This document shows, piece by piece, positions 7,400 through 17,200 of a stretch of DNA of 64,000 bases; within the stretch, counting starts at the first letter, position 1; every line of letters begins with the position of its first letter. The position numbers were made by a program, and so were the translations under genes. The DNA is from Actinomadura sp. NBRC 104425 (GTDB taxonomy: Bacteria > Actinomycetota > Actinomycetes > Streptosporangiales > Streptosporangiaceae). The notes beneath the pieces are model-generated. The model saw only the letters and a program-made list of their open reading frames with translations, was not told where the DNA came from and did not search any database. Location of the stretch: contig NZ_BSTN01000012.1 in the NCBI RefSeq assembly GCF_030269545.1, forward strand, positions 62,001 to 126,000. Reading direction: 5' to 3'.

Positions 7400-8164
7400 G
7401 TGGCCAACGACGCACTGCGGCAGGCCATGATCAGTGCCAAACTGACAGAGCAGGAACTAGCCGAAGCGTGTCAGGTTGACGTTAAGACCGTGTCCCGGTG
7501 GGTAGCGGACGAAGGTCGCACGCCGCACCCGCGTCACCGATGGGCAGCTTCAGAGGTCTTGGGAGTTGATGAGGCCGTGCTGTGGCCCGACGCCATCCGC
7601 AAGAACGTGAAGACCGGACCAGACCGCGAAATCGTGGCAGTATACCCCTATCGGTCGGCTTGTCCAAAGTCCGTCTGGCGTCGACTTATCAGCGAAGCGG
7701 GCAGGGAACTTACGTTCGCGGGATACACCAACTACTTCCTGTGGCTGGAGATCCCCAACCTCCGGACCGTCCTCCGCCGCAAGGCCGAGCGGGGATGCCG
7801 AGTCCGCTTCTTGCTCGGAGATCCCGAAAGCGACGTCACGCGGCGCCGGGAGGAACTCGAGCAGGTGCCCCTGACCGTGAGCACCCGAATCAAGATCACC
7901 CTTGACGAGTTGTCAAAGATCATCGATGTCCCGGGGATCGAAGTCCGCTTCGGCGATGAGCACATCGCCATGAGCGTCTTCATCTTCGACGATGAGATGC
8001 TCGTGACGCCGCATCTGGCGCACTTGGTCGGCCACGACTCCCCCATGCTGCATGTGCAGCGCCACCAGGAAGACGGCCTCTTCGACCGGTTCGCCTACCA
8101 CGTTGCCGAACTGTGGAACTGCGGGCGCCCCATCACCATCACCGACCAGCAAAACCGTGAGTGA
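7400..8164 (+). CDS. XRE-type HTH protein with DUF5919-like C-terminal domain
   Basis: A 254-residue cytoplasmic protein. Residues ~1-65 are a helix-turn-helix (L-T-E-Q-E-L-A-E-A-C-Q-V and T-V-S-R-W). Residues ~75-245 form a mixed alpha/beta domain beginning A-V-Y-P-Y-R-S that resembles the DUF5919 domain seen behind XRE helices in actinomycetes; it has some phospholipase-D-like strands but I see no H-K-D catalytic motif. I chose GTG 7400 because GAGGGGG precedes it by 7 bp and the HTH follows at once, although the frame is open back to 7280. Probably a ligand- or stress-sensing regulator. It is divergent from 6760-7137. Confidence 0.75.
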   Translation: MANDALRQAMISAKLTEQELAEACQVDVKTVSRWVADEGRTPHPRHRWAASEVLGVDEAVLWPDAIRKNVKTGPDREIVAVYPYRSACPKSVWRRLISEAGRELTFAGYTNYFLWLEIPNLRTVLRRKAERGCRVRFLLGDPESDVTRRREELEQVPLTVSTRIKITLDELSKIIDVPGIEVRFGDEHIAMSVFIFDDEMLVTPHLAHLVGHDSPMLHVQRHQEDGLFDRFAYHVAELWNCGRPITITDQQNRE

Positions 8165-8253
8165 GACGGTGAACCCAGCAGCGAGCGGGCCCGGCCACGA
8201 ACACGGTCACGCATGACGCGGAAGGCGCCCACGCCGCAGCCAGGCCGGGGCTG

Positions 8254-9501
8254 TCAGTGCGGGATGCCCATGCGCGAGGCCATGCCCCGAAGCTCGCGCG
8301 CCAGTCCAGTGGCCCTGACTCTGCCCAGCAGGTAGGTCACGGTCTCGTGGGCCACCGTGCTGTTGCGCATACGCTGCGGCGCGGCGTCCTCGGCCTGCTT
8401 CAGCGTCATGACCGCCTGGCGCTCCTTGCCGCGCTGATGCGCCAGAGAACGCCCGACCTCAAGATGGAACTGGCATCGCCGGTTAGCAGGTAGCGGCGAC
8501 AGGTCGACGTCGCGCGCCAACCCCACGGCCGTCGGGTAATCCCCATACTCGGCGGCGACCATGACCTGCCACACGCCGACATTGGCGGCGTTGAAAGACA
8601 TCCCGAACGCGTTACCGCCTTGGGAGAGCCGCCCGGCCAGATCCGCGGCCTCAGCCAGATGGTCGTTCGCAGAGTCCATGCGGTACGAGTTTGCGGACGC
8701 GGCGAGGGCGGCCGTCAGGTGGAGCATGCCGTACACCTGGATGCCGACTTCGTCGGTGACGTGGGGTTCCAGCCTGTTCACGGCGTCTTCGCTGATCTTC
8801 AGGATGCGGTCCCACGATCCGGCCCGCGGCGCGGTCATCACCCGCATGAAGTCGGCGACGCCCTGATAGACCGGATCATCCAAATAGCGGGCCGCCTCGG
8901 CCGCCTGCACCGCCGCGAGCCGCGCCAGATCAGAGGACCCGAGTACGGCGCATACGAAGGCCGCAGGGTGCAACACATCAATGAGAAGCCTGAGCGCGTC
9001 CGCGCGCTGCCGCTCGTCAGCCGCGGCAACGAGATAATGAATCTCGTCGATCATGTCGGGCAGAAGGCCGCCCAGCGCGGAGAGGTTCGACTCCTGCCGA
9101 AGCTTGGGCACCGTAGTGACACGGCCGTCGCCCACCTCTACGGTGGTGCGTCCATAAAAGATGTCTTGCAGTTGCGCCAAAGGCCGCGCCCGATCGATGA
9201 CAGCGTCGCCGATCTCGTTGGTCGCCAGCGCCCTCCGCATAGCAGCGATCTTGGCGTGCGGCCCGTTCTCTCCATCGTCGGCGGTCATGTAGGGCTGGCC
9301 GGTCAGATCGGCCTCCGACACCCGCAACGCGGCGGCGACCGCGGAGATGTGCGACCGCCGATCGAGCATCCGATGACCGTGCTCGACCATCGATATGAAC
9401 GAGGTCGACAACCCCGCCTGATCCGCAAGCTGAGACTGCGTCATCCCCCGCCAACTGCGCAGCGCCCGCAGCCGAGCCCCGATGGTGACCTCGTCATGCA
9501 T
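8254..9501 (-). CDS. XRE-family regulator with TPR-like C-terminal region
   Basis: A 415-residue protein with an N-terminal XRE helix-turn-helix (L-R-A-L-R-S-W-R-G-M-T-Q-S-Q-L-A, then S-x-S-F-I-S-M-V-E-x-G) and ~330 residues of alpha-helical, Ala-rich repeats that look like degenerate tetratricopeptide repeats. This architecture is common in actinomycete regulators that may bind peptides. The start ATG 9501 is preferred over GTG 9537 since a GGGAGG stands upstream and the HTH follows directly. It is convergent with the HTH gene ending at 8164. Confidence 0.8.
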   Translation of the reverse strand: MHDEVTIGARLRALRSWRGMTQSQLADQAGLSTSFISMVEHGHRMLDRRSHISAVAAALRVSEADLTGQPYMTADDGENGPHAKIAAMRRALATNEIGDAVIDRARPLAQLQDIFYGRTTVEVGDGRVTTVPKLRQESNLSALGGLLPDMIDEIHYLVAAADERQRADALRLLIDVLHPAAFVCAVLGSSDLARLAAVQAAEAARYLDDPVYQGVADFMRVMTAPRAGSWDRILKISEDAVNRLEPHVTDEVGIQVYGMLHLTAALAASANSYRMDSANDHLAEAADLAGRLSQGGNAFGMSFNAANVGVWQVMVAAEYGDYPTAVGLARDVDLSPLPANRRCQFHLEVGRSLAHQRGKERQAVMTLKQAEDAAPQRMRNSTVAHETVTYLLGRVRATGLARELRGMASRMGIPH

Positions 9502-9537
9502 CCGCCCCGGCACCTCCCGCGCATCGGCGACACCCAC

Positions 9538-9840
9538 AGGCTAAAACGCAAACCCCAGCCCGTCAGGAGACCAATCGGAATACACGCATATGCCCGTCGG
9601 ACGAAACGATCCGAAATTCATCAATGCCGCCGGCCAGCCTCCGACAGCGGCCTCAAGGCGGCCTGCCCAACCGCCCCCGACCGCGTGGACGAGGTCGGCG
9701 CGCTGGCCGAACCCCGCCGAGCGGGGGCGGTGGCCCTGCCCGACCCGCCGGGCGTCCCCAACCAAGCTCGCGCCGCCCGCGCCGCTCTGCAATGGCAGCT
9801 CAACCGGACAGGCCGGCCATGACGCGAAGGCGGTCGCGGT
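9538..9840. other. Intergenic region, no supported gene
   Basis: About 300 bp upstream of the XRE regulator and downstream of the SGNH hydrolase. Short open frames exist on both strands but none has a ribosome site or a recognisable product. A moderately AT-rich stretch at 9560-9620 probably holds the regulator's promoter. Confidence 0.5.
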
Positions 9841-10998
9841 TCAGGTGAACGGGCCTTTGGCGCCGAAGACGAGCCTTGTGAAGTTGTCGGCGATGCGTTG
9901 ATGGCCTGCTTGGTCGGGGTGGATCGCGTCGGGCAGCGGGAGTTCGGCGTGGTCCTTTTCGCCGTAGAGTTCGCGGCCGTCCAGGTAGTGCAGGTTCGGG
10001 TCGTCGGCGGCCCGCTGCCGGACGATGCGGGCGAGTTCGTCGCGGATGACGTTGAGCGTCAGGCGGCCGGCGGCGCGTTCGGCCGGGTCGCCCGTGGCCT
10101 TGAAACGCAGGGTCCCGCCGTCGAAGTCGGGCATGAGGGGGCCGGGGGTGTCCTCCTGGACCGGGCACAGGACGGGTGACACCACCAGCAGGGGCGCATC
10201 CGGGTGCCCTTCGCGGATGGTGTCGAGGAAGCCGTGCACCGCGGGGGCGAAGGCGCGCAGGCGCATCGCGTCGCTGTTGACGATGTTGATGCCGATCTTG
10301 ATGCTGATCAGGTCCGCGGGGGTGTCGCGCATCGCGCGGGCGGTGAACGGGTCGAGCAGCGCGCCGCCGCCGAAGCCCAGGTTGACCAGTTCCACTCCGC
10401 CCCGGGCCGCGGCCAGGGCGGGCCAGATGGCGGTCGGGTGGGTCGCGTTCGAGCCGTGGCTGATGGAGCTGCCGTGGTGCAGCCACACCTTGCGGCCGCC
10501 GGCGGTCGCGGGCGACACCGGGGCGTCGGTGCGCAGGGCGATCACTTCGGTGATCTCCGTGTGCGGCAGCCAGATCTCGATGTCCTTGTCACGCGCGGGC
10601 AGGTCGGTGAACCGGGCGGTGCCGGGAGGGCCTTCGCGCAGTTCGACGGCCTGGGTGACCATGTCGAGGACCGTGCGGACATTGCCGCCGGTCACCGTGG
10701 CCTGGGCTGTGAGACCGCCGTCGACCAGCAGGTCGTACACGCCGTCCGCCAGGGCCGGGACACCCCGGTAGGCCCGCTTGGTGGGCAGCGTCTCCAGCTC
10801 GATGACGGTGGCCCGGGTGCGGAAGGCCAGCCGCACGCCGGACGGCTGGGCCTCGGCCAAGGCCAGGTGGTCGTCCGGGATCTGCCGACGAGCCCAGCCG
10901 GGCAGCCGGTGCGGCAGCAGCCCGCGCGCCGTGTGCTCCACGTCGAGAGCGCCGCGCAGCATGTCGGTGGTGACCGGTGTGGTGATCAAGTTGTTCAT
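9841..10998 (-). CDS. SGNH/GDSL-family hydrolase
   Basis: A 385-residue esterase-like enzyme. The N-terminal ~165 residues look like a beta-sandwich, then the SGNH hydrolase fold follows: block I as H-H-G-S-S-I-S-H-G (catalytic Ser), block II G-F-G-G-G, block III G-I-N-I-V-N and block V D-A-I-H-P-D (catalytic Asp/His). No signal peptide is seen, so it is probably cytoplasmic. The substrate is likely an acetylated sugar or another small ester; this cannot be settled from sequence. It starts 4 bp after the TetR gene's stop and so is co-transcribed with and probably regulated by that repressor. Confidence 0.88.
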   Translation of the reverse strand: MNNLITTPVTTDMLRGALDVEHTARGLLPHRLPGWARRQIPDDHLALAEAQPSGVRLAFRTRATVIELETLPTKRAYRGVPALADGVYDLLVDGGLTAQATVTGGNVRTVLDMVTQAVELREGPPGTARFTDLPARDKDIEIWLPHTEITEVIALRTDAPVSPATAGGRKVWLHHGSSISHGSNATHPTAIWPALAAARGGVELVNLGFGGGALLDPFTARAMRDTPADLISIKIGINIVNSDAMRLRAFAPAVHGFLDTIREGHPDAPLLVVSPVLCPVQEDTPGPLMPDFDGGTLRFKATGDPAERAAGRLTLNVIRDELARIVRQRAADDPNLHYLDGRELYGEKDHAELPLPDAIHPDQAGHQRIADNFTRLVFGAKGPFT

Positions 10999-11002
10999 CG
11001 CC

Positions 11003-11623
11003 TCAGCCTGATGTCGCGGGTCGGCCGGGCGCGGGTGGCGCCTCGTCCGACGGCGGGTGCGTGGTCCGGTTGCGCAGCAGGACGTCCAGGGAATCGACCA
11101 TCCAGGCCCAGGACTCCTGCGTATCCACAGGGGTGTGGGCGAATCCCCCGGCCCTCTCCAGGCTGATGAAGCCGTGGAAGACGCCGCCCAGCATCCGGAC
11201 GGCGTGCGTCTGGTCCGGCTCGCCGATGTCGTAGGCGCGCAGGATCGCCCGGGTCATCTGCGAGTGCCGGACGCCCGCGCCGGCAGCCGCCGTCTCCGGG
11301 TCGAGCCTGAACCGCGCGGCGTCGTAGCGGCCGGGGTGCTCGCGGGCATAGTCGCGGTAGGCGGCCGCGAAGGCGGCGAGGGCGTCCTTGCCCGCGCGCC
11401 CGGCCACGGCGTCGGCGACCCGGTCGGCCAGTTCCTCCAGAGCGAACAGGGCGATCCTGGTCTTGAGGTCGTGGGAGCTGCGCACGTGCGAATACAGGCT
11501 CGCGACCTTGACGCCGAAGCGCCGGGCAAGCGCCGAGACGGTCACCTGGTCGAAGCCGACCTCGTCGGCGAGTTCCGCCCCTGCCCGCGCCAGACGCTGC
11601 GGGGTCAGCCCGACTCGAACCAT
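11003..11623 (-). CDS. TetR/AcrR-family transcriptional regulator
   Basis: A 206-residue repressor with an N-terminal TetR helix-turn-helix (V-S-A-L-A-R-R-F-G-V-K-V-A-S-L-Y-S-H-V) and a C-terminal ligand domain of the WHG/TetR_C_33 kind with the H-G-F-I-S-L-E motif. The ATG at 11623 is preferred because GGAGGAGGGG precedes it; 11647 is an upstream alternative. A perfect 15-bp palindrome lies 39 bp upstream of the start. It is the first gene of a two-gene operon with the SGNH hydrolase. Confidence 0.9.
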   Translation of the reverse strand: MVRVGLTPQRLARAGAELADEVGFDQVTVSALARRFGVKVASLYSHVRSSHDLKTRIALFALEELADRVADAVAGRAGKDALAAFAAAYRDYAREHPGRYDAARFRLDPETAAAGAGVRHSQMTRAILRAYDIGEPDQTHAVRMLGGVFHGFISLERAGGFAHTPVDTQESWAWMVDSLDVLLRNRTTHPPSDEAPPAPGRPATSG

Positions 11624-11661
11624 GCCCCTCCTCCCGATTGCCGACATGCATTATCCGTCTA

Positions 11662-11676
11662 CCTAAAAGATTTAGG
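11662..11676. promoter_or_regulatory. Candidate TetR operator (palindrome)
   Basis: CCTAAA-AGA-TTTAGG, a perfect 6+3+6 inverted repeat in an AT-rich patch just upstream of the TetR gene. Position and shape fit autoregulation. Confidence 0.6.
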
Positions 11677-11748
11677 CAAATCGGTTAACGGTCAAGGAGG
11701 CGCTCCCTCCGCCGACCGCCACCAAGTCCGTCGAGATCATCGGCCCGT

Positions 11749-12016
11749 GTGCATTGCATCTGCTTGCCGAGACCGGCGCGGCGGCCGATCGTCGGCGCCT
11801 ACAGGGTCGGCCGCTACCTCATCGGCGGGAGCGAGGGCGCGATCACCTCGAACCCACGGTGGTCAACGGCGGCCCGGCGCTGCTCCTGCGCCAGGACGGC
11901 GTACTCAAAGGCCCGTGTCGAGGACGGCCGCATCACCGGCCTCTACTTCGTCCGCACCTCTGGGAAGCCGACCCGCGTGGAATCGGAGACCCGTCTGCGC
12001 ATCAGGCCCACCTTCC
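11749..12016 (+). pseudogene. Remnant of ECF41 (SigJ-like) sigma factor C-terminal domain, frameshifted
   Basis: Three pieces of the SnoaL-like C-terminal domain of ECF41 sigma factors can be read in two frames: A-R-R-P-I-V-G-A-Y-R-V-G-R-Y-L at ~11776-11823, then L-E-P-T-V-V-N-G-G-P-A-L-L-L-R in another frame at ~11850-11890, then R-V-E-D-G-R-I-T-G-L-Y-F-V-R back in the first frame at ~11917-11960. The order matches the intact family, so at least two frameshifts have broken the gene. The sigma2 and sigma4 regions are absent. It is a decayed remnant and should not be annotated as an ORF. Confidence 0.72.
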
Positions 12017-12091
12017 GCCGCTTCGCGACGGAAGCATGGGCCCGGGGCGGAACCGCGGGCGCGGCGCGGGCATCCATATCGGAGACGAGAC

Positions 12092-12838
12092 GTGGGGGTG
12101 CCTGTGGGTGCGAAGCGGTGGGCGCTGGTGGTGGGCGGGCTCGTACTGGGCGCCGCGGTCGTGCTCACCGTCGTGGTGACGAAGCCGTGGTCGGCGCACT
12201 CCGACCACGTCTGCTGCCAGTTGCCGCCGGACACCAGCGCGATCGAAGACGTCCCTGAGCGGTGGCAAGCGGCCGTGGCAGACGGCGACGTCGCGACGGC
12301 GTGGGGCATGCTCACCCCCGAGGCGCAGCGGCGGTACGGCACGCGGCACGCCTTGGCGGCGGCGCTGGACGACCTCAAACCGTCGCCGCGTGCGGCGGCG
12401 TCCTGGCAGCTGATCGCCTCCTCCACACAGGGGCGCGGCACGCCCGGTCGGTTCCTCTACCTGCTCGTGGAGGACGACTCGCTGCGGCCGGTGCGCGCGG
12501 TGGTCGTCCACTCCCGGGCGGACGGCACACCCGACGGGCGGATCGACCCGGACGTGCCCGCCACCGTGCGCATCCAGGAACCGGCCGACCGCGCCGTGGT
12601 GGGCCTCCGGCCGCGGATGCGATCCGCCACCGGGATCCCGCCCGCCTACACCGCCGTGCAGGCCGGACGCATCGTCCGCGGCGCCGTCGGAGCGATCCGC
12701 GAGGCCGACGGCCACGACGCGCCCTTCACACCGGCCGGGCCGTCACTGCGCCCCGGTCCGGCACTCATCGTCGCCGTACAGGACGACGACCGGTACACCT
12801 ACGGCACGGTTCGCGTGACGGTCCGCCGAGACGCCTGA
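12092..12838 (+). CDS. Membrane-anchored hypothetical protein
   Basis: A 248-residue protein with a short positive N-terminus and one hydrophobic helix (residues ~8-32), so it is anchored or exported. The outer part has a W-Q-A-A-V-A-D-G-D-V-A-T-A-W pattern reminiscent of NTF2-like or DUF4878-like lipoprotein domains. The GTG at 12092 is chosen because GGAGA precedes it; the open frame upstream crosses the sigma-factor remnant. Its stop is 7 bp from the convergent ccr stop. Function is unknown. Confidence 0.68.
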   Translation: MGVPVGAKRWALVVGGLVLGAAVVLTVVVTKPWSAHSDHVCCQLPPDTSAIEDVPERWQAAVADGDVATAWGMLTPEAQRRYGTRHALAAALDDLKPSPRAAASWQLIASSTQGRGTPGRFLYLLVEDDSLRPVRAVVVHSRADGTPDGRIDPDVPATVRIQEPADRAVVGLRPRMRSATGIPPAYTAVQAGRIVRGAVGAIREADGHDAPFTPAGPSLRPGPALIVAVQDDDRYTYGTVRVTVRRDA

Positions 12839-12845
12839 CCAGGGG

Positions 12846-14180
12846 TCACCGGCGGTAGAGCGTGAGCTTCTCCTCGCCGATGCGTTCGCGCAGGGCGGGG
12901 TCGTCCACGCCCTGCCCCTCCTCGGTGGCGCCGCACAGCACGGCCACCTTGCCGATATGCCGGTTGGTCTGCACGACGCGGGCGGCCTCGCCCGTCTGCT
13001 CCAGGGGGTACACGGCCGACAGGGTGGGGTGGATCATGCCGAGCGAGATGAGGCGGTTGACCTCGACGGCCTCGGCGTAGTTGAAGCCGTGTGAGCCGAT
13101 GATGCTCTTCAGGCGCATCCACAGGAAGCGGTTGTCGTACTCGTGCCGGTAGCCGGTGGACGACCCGCACGTGACGATCTTGCCGCCGCGCTTGGCGACG
13201 TAGACGGAGGCGCCGAACGTCTCGCGGCCGAGGTATTCGAAGACGATCCCCGGGTCCTCGCCGACGCGGCGGCGGATCGCCTCGCCGAGGACGCGGCCCG
13301 CCTTCGGGTGGCGCATCCCCTGCTCGCCCAGGTCCAGTTCGGTGCGGTTGATGACGTGCTCGCAGCCCTGGGCGCGCACCAGCTCGGCCTTCTCCTCCGA
13401 CGACACCACGGCCACCGGGATGCCGCCGCCGTTCTTCACCAGCTGGGTGGCGTACGAGCCGAGCCCTCCGGTCGCGCCCCAGATGAGCACGACGTCGCCC
13501 TGCTTCATGCGGGCGCCGTGCGAGCCGACGAGCATGCGGTACGCGGTGGCCGCGCACAGGGTGTTGGACGCGGCCTCCTCCCAGGTGAGGTGGCCGGGCT
13601 TGCGGATGAGCTGGTTGGCCTTGACGACGCAGTACTCGGCCAGGCCGCCGAAGTTGGTCTCGAAGCCCCAGGCGAGCTGGGTCTCGCTCATCATGCCGTC
13701 GTCGTAGGAGCCGTGGTCCTCCTCGTCGACGTAGGCCGGGGACACCACCACGCGGTCGCCCGGCTTCCACTTTTTGACACCCGCGCCGGTGCGCACGACG
13801 ACGCCGGCGGCGTCCGAGCCGACGATGTGGTACGGCAGGTCGTGGCGGGCGCCGTACCAGCCCTGCCGGCCGAACTTCTCCAGGAACGCGAACGTCGGCA
13901 CCGGTTCGAAGATGGCCGACCAGACGGTGTTGAAGTTGATCGCGGCGGCCATGACGGCGACCACGCACTCGTCGGGCGCCGGTTCGGGCATCTCGACCTC
14001 GCCGACGTGGATGGAGCGGCGCACGTCCTTGTCGGTCTGGCCCTCGAAGATGCCCACCTCGTCCCTGCGGAGGTGGGCGGCGCGGAACCGGGTGGGGAGC
14101 GGGCAGTCCAGCAGCTGCCGGCCGTCGGCTCCGGCGCGGACGGCGTCGAGCAGGGCATCGGACGAGGCGGGCTGAACCAT
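12846..14180 (-). CDS. ccr: Crotonyl-CoA carboxylase/reductase
   Basis: A 444-residue medium-chain dehydrogenase/reductase matching Ccr in length and motifs: N-F-N-T-V-W-S-A near residue 85, Y-H-I-V-G-S-D-A-A-G, W-G-F-E-T-N-F-G-G-L-A, and the NADPH site W-G-A-T-G-G-L-G. Ccr reductively carboxylates crotonyl-CoA to ethylmalonyl-CoA, and relatives act on longer 2-enoyl-CoAs to make alkylmalonyl-CoA extender units. It lies 45 bp downstream of the PKS on the same strand, so it probably supplies the PKS extender; a role in the ethylmalonyl-CoA pathway is the alternative, but no partner genes for that are in view. A GGAGGAG site precedes ATG 14180. Confidence 0.93.
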   Translation of the reverse strand: MVQPASSDALLDAVRAGADGRQLLDCPLPTRFRAAHLRRDEVGIFEGQTDKDVRRSIHVGEVEMPEPAPDECVVAVMAAAINFNTVWSAIFEPVPTFAFLEKFGRQGWYGARHDLPYHIVGSDAAGVVVRTGAGVKKWKPGDRVVVSPAYVDEEDHGSYDDGMMSETQLAWGFETNFGGLAEYCVVKANQLIRKPGHLTWEEAASNTLCAATAYRMLVGSHGARMKQGDVVLIWGATGGLGSYATQLVKNGGGIPVAVVSSEEKAELVRAQGCEHVINRTELDLGEQGMRHPKAGRVLGEAIRRRVGEDPGIVFEYLGRETFGASVYVAKRGGKIVTCGSSTGYRHEYDNRFLWMRLKSIIGSHGFNYAEAVEVNRLISLGMIHPTLSAVYPLEQTGEAARVVQTNRHIGKVAVLCGATEEGQGVDDPALRERIGEEKLTLYRR

Positions 14181-14224
14181 GGATCTCCTCCGTGATGGGC
14201 GGGGGGTTGGGGGTGCCCGGAAGC

Positions 14225-17200
14225 CTAGGGCGCCGGCGCGGTCGCCGGCAGGCCGTCCTCGTCCGTCGCGCCCACGGCGAGCCGTTCACCCAGGTCGGCC
14301 GCGAGAACGTGCACGGCAGGGGGGTCGAGCAGGTTGAGATGGTGCGCCCCGGGGATCGGCACGATCTCCAGGTTCGGGCACAGCGGGCCGAACCCGTTGG
14401 TGGCGTCGAGCACGTAGCGGGCGTCCTGGACGGTCCAGGGCGTCTTCTCCGGGGCGCGGTAGAGCACGACGCGGCCGTCGTAGGGCTGCGGCTGGTACGC
14501 CTCAAGGGAGCGGGTGTCCTGGTGGGAGGTGAGCTGGTGGGTGAGCGCGGCCGGGGGGATGTGGTCGACCAGGGGGGCGGCGCGCTCCATGACCAGCGCG
14601 AACTGCTCGTCCTCCGACAGCCCGGACAGCTCCTCGTAGGACAGGACGATGTCGAGATCGTAGGTCTGGTTGACGTAGTCGACGAACGCGGCGAAGCGGC
14701 GGGCCAGGGTGTCGGACTCGTCGTCGACCGGCAGCGGCAGCCCCGCGTCGAACAGCGCCACCAGTTCGACCTCGCGTCCGGCGGCGGTGAGCTGCCGCGC
14801 CGTCTCGTAGGCCAGCACGCCGCCGAACGACCAGCCGCCGAGCCGGAACGCGCCCTCGGGCTGCGCCTCCACCAGGCGTTCGGCGTAGCGGGCGGCGCGT
14901 TCGGTCACCGGCGGGGCGTCGTCGAACCGTTCGAGGCCGTGGACGGGCTGGTCGTCGCCGAGGAGGGCGGCGAGCTGCCGGTAGCAGGCGGTGGTGCCGC
15001 CCGCCGGGTGCGCGACGAACAGCGGGCGGCGGGTGCCGGCGGCGCGCAGCGGGCGGATCATCTGCCGCGCGGCCCGCTCGTCGGCGGCGCGCAGGAACCC
15101 GGCGACGTGCTCGGCGGTCGGCACGGCCAGCAGTTCGCCCCGGGTGACCTCCCCGCCGAACTCGGCCGCGACGCGCGCGACGATCCGGTCGGCGTGCTCG
15201 TCGCCGCCGCCGAGGTCGGCGAACAGGTCGGCGGTGACGCTGACCCGGTCCAGGCCGAGCACGTCCTCGAAGATCCGCACGGCGAGGCGTTCGGCGGCGT
15301 CGCGCGGCATGACGTACCCGTTGACGGCGTTGGCCGTGGCCGACGGGGAGGCGGGCGGCGCGGCGGAGGCGAGGCCGAGCTCACCGGCGGCCCACTCCTC
15401 GAACACGTCGACGCTGGCGCCCTTGAGCAGCACCGACGGCGGGACGGTCAGGCCGAGGTCGTGTTCGACGCCGCTTTTGATGCGCACGGCCACCAGGGAG
15501 TCCAGGCCGAGGTCGGTGAGCGGGACGGACGGGTCGAGCCGTTCGGGGTCGAAGCCCAGCACCGAGGCGATCCGGTGGCGGACGCGGGCGGCGATGGCGG
15601 CGCGGGCCTCGGCGGCGTCGAGCCGGCGGATCTCGTCGATGCCGGGCCAGTCGTCCGCGCCGCTCCCCTGCGCCGCGGCGGCCGCCTCGGTGAGCGCCGC
15701 GAAGTACGGCATGTCCGTGATTTCGGGGAACAGCTCGACGGCCGCGGCCGCGTCGAAGCGCAGCACGCCGGTCGCGGGACGGTCGGCCGCCAGCAGCGCC
15801 TCCAGCGCCTCGGCGCCCTCCTCCGGGCTGATCGGGTCCAGCACCGCCACCGACAGCTTCGCGGCGCCGCCGACCCGCGACCAGGTGCCCCAGTTGACCG
15901 TCGTGGCGGGGCGGCCGTGGGCGCGGCGGTAGGCGGCGAGGGCGTCGAGCGCGGCGTTGGCGGCGGCGTAGGCGGCCTGGCCCGGGGAGCCGAGCAGCGC
16001 GGCGGCCGACGAGTGCGTGACGAACCAGTCGAGGTCCAGGTCCCAGGTGGCGGCGCTGAGCGCCCGCGCGCCCTCCACCTTCGCCGCCCACACCCGGTGC
16101 AGGTCGTCGGCGCGCAGGTCGGCGATGAGGCCGTCGGCGAGGACGCCCGCGCCGTGCACGACCCCGCACAGGCGCTTGCCGCCGTCGCGCGCGGCGGCGA
16201 CGAGCCGGTCGGCGGTGCCGGGCGCGGCGATGTCGCCGAGCACGACGTCCACGTCCACGCCGCTCTCCCGCAGCCGGGTGATCTCCTTCTCGGCGTCGGC
16301 GTCCGGCCCCGACCGGCCCGACAGCACCAGCCGCCCGGCGCCGCGTTCGGCCAGCAGCCGGGCGGTGACCAGGCCGATCCCGCCGTACCCGCCGGTGATG
16401 ATGTACGCGCCGCCGCGCCGCACGACGCGGCGGGGCCGGCCCTCGGCCGCGGGCAGCTGCGCGCGGGCGAGGCGGGCGACGCGGCGGACCCCGCGCCGCC
16501 AGGCGACCTCGCGGGCGGCGCCGTCGCCGAGCAGCTCGTCCACCAGGTCGGCCGGGCGGTCCACGTCGACCAGCGTGGCGCGCAGGGCGGGCCGCTCGAA
16601 CGCCAGCACACGGGTGAGCGCGCGGACGAACCCCTGGTTCGGTTCGCCGCTCTCACCGTCCTCGACGGGCAGGGCGCGGCGGGTCGCGACCCACAGGCGC
16701 GCGGTGTCGGGCAGCGCGCGGGCGACCCCGGCGACGGTGAGGACGAGTTGCTCGTCGACCAGGTCGGGCGGCGGCACGACCAGCACGCCCGCCGCGTCGC
16801 CGGGCACGGCGGGCGGCTCGGCGGACAGTTCGCCGCGCACGACGCGGTGGCCGTGCGCCTCCAGCTCGGACGCGACGGCGGCGGCCAGGGCGTCGTCGCG
16901 GTCGGCGAGCAGCAGCCAGTCGCGGGGCCCGGCCGGTGCGGGCGCGGGCTGCTCGTCCCACACCACTTCGGCGATCTTGTCGGTGAGCGGGACGGGCACG
17001 TCCGCGCGTTCCACCTTGCGCAGGGCGATCTCGGTGGCCTCGGCGAGCACGTCGCCGTCGGGGCCCAGCAACTGCAGGGCGCCGAGCAGCCCCTCGCCGA
17101 CGGGCTTGATCTCGGTGCGGACATGCCCGCCGCGGTGCGTCGGCCCGTACACGCCCAGCCCGCCGATCGACTCGGGCAGCCACACGCCCTCGTCGGCGCG

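Noticed and set aside
11057-12838. 593-codon frame running through the TetR gene into the membrane protein
   Set aside because: Only the part from GTG 12092 has a ribosome site, membrane helix and domain-like sequence; the rest is antisense to TetR or lies in the sigma remnant.
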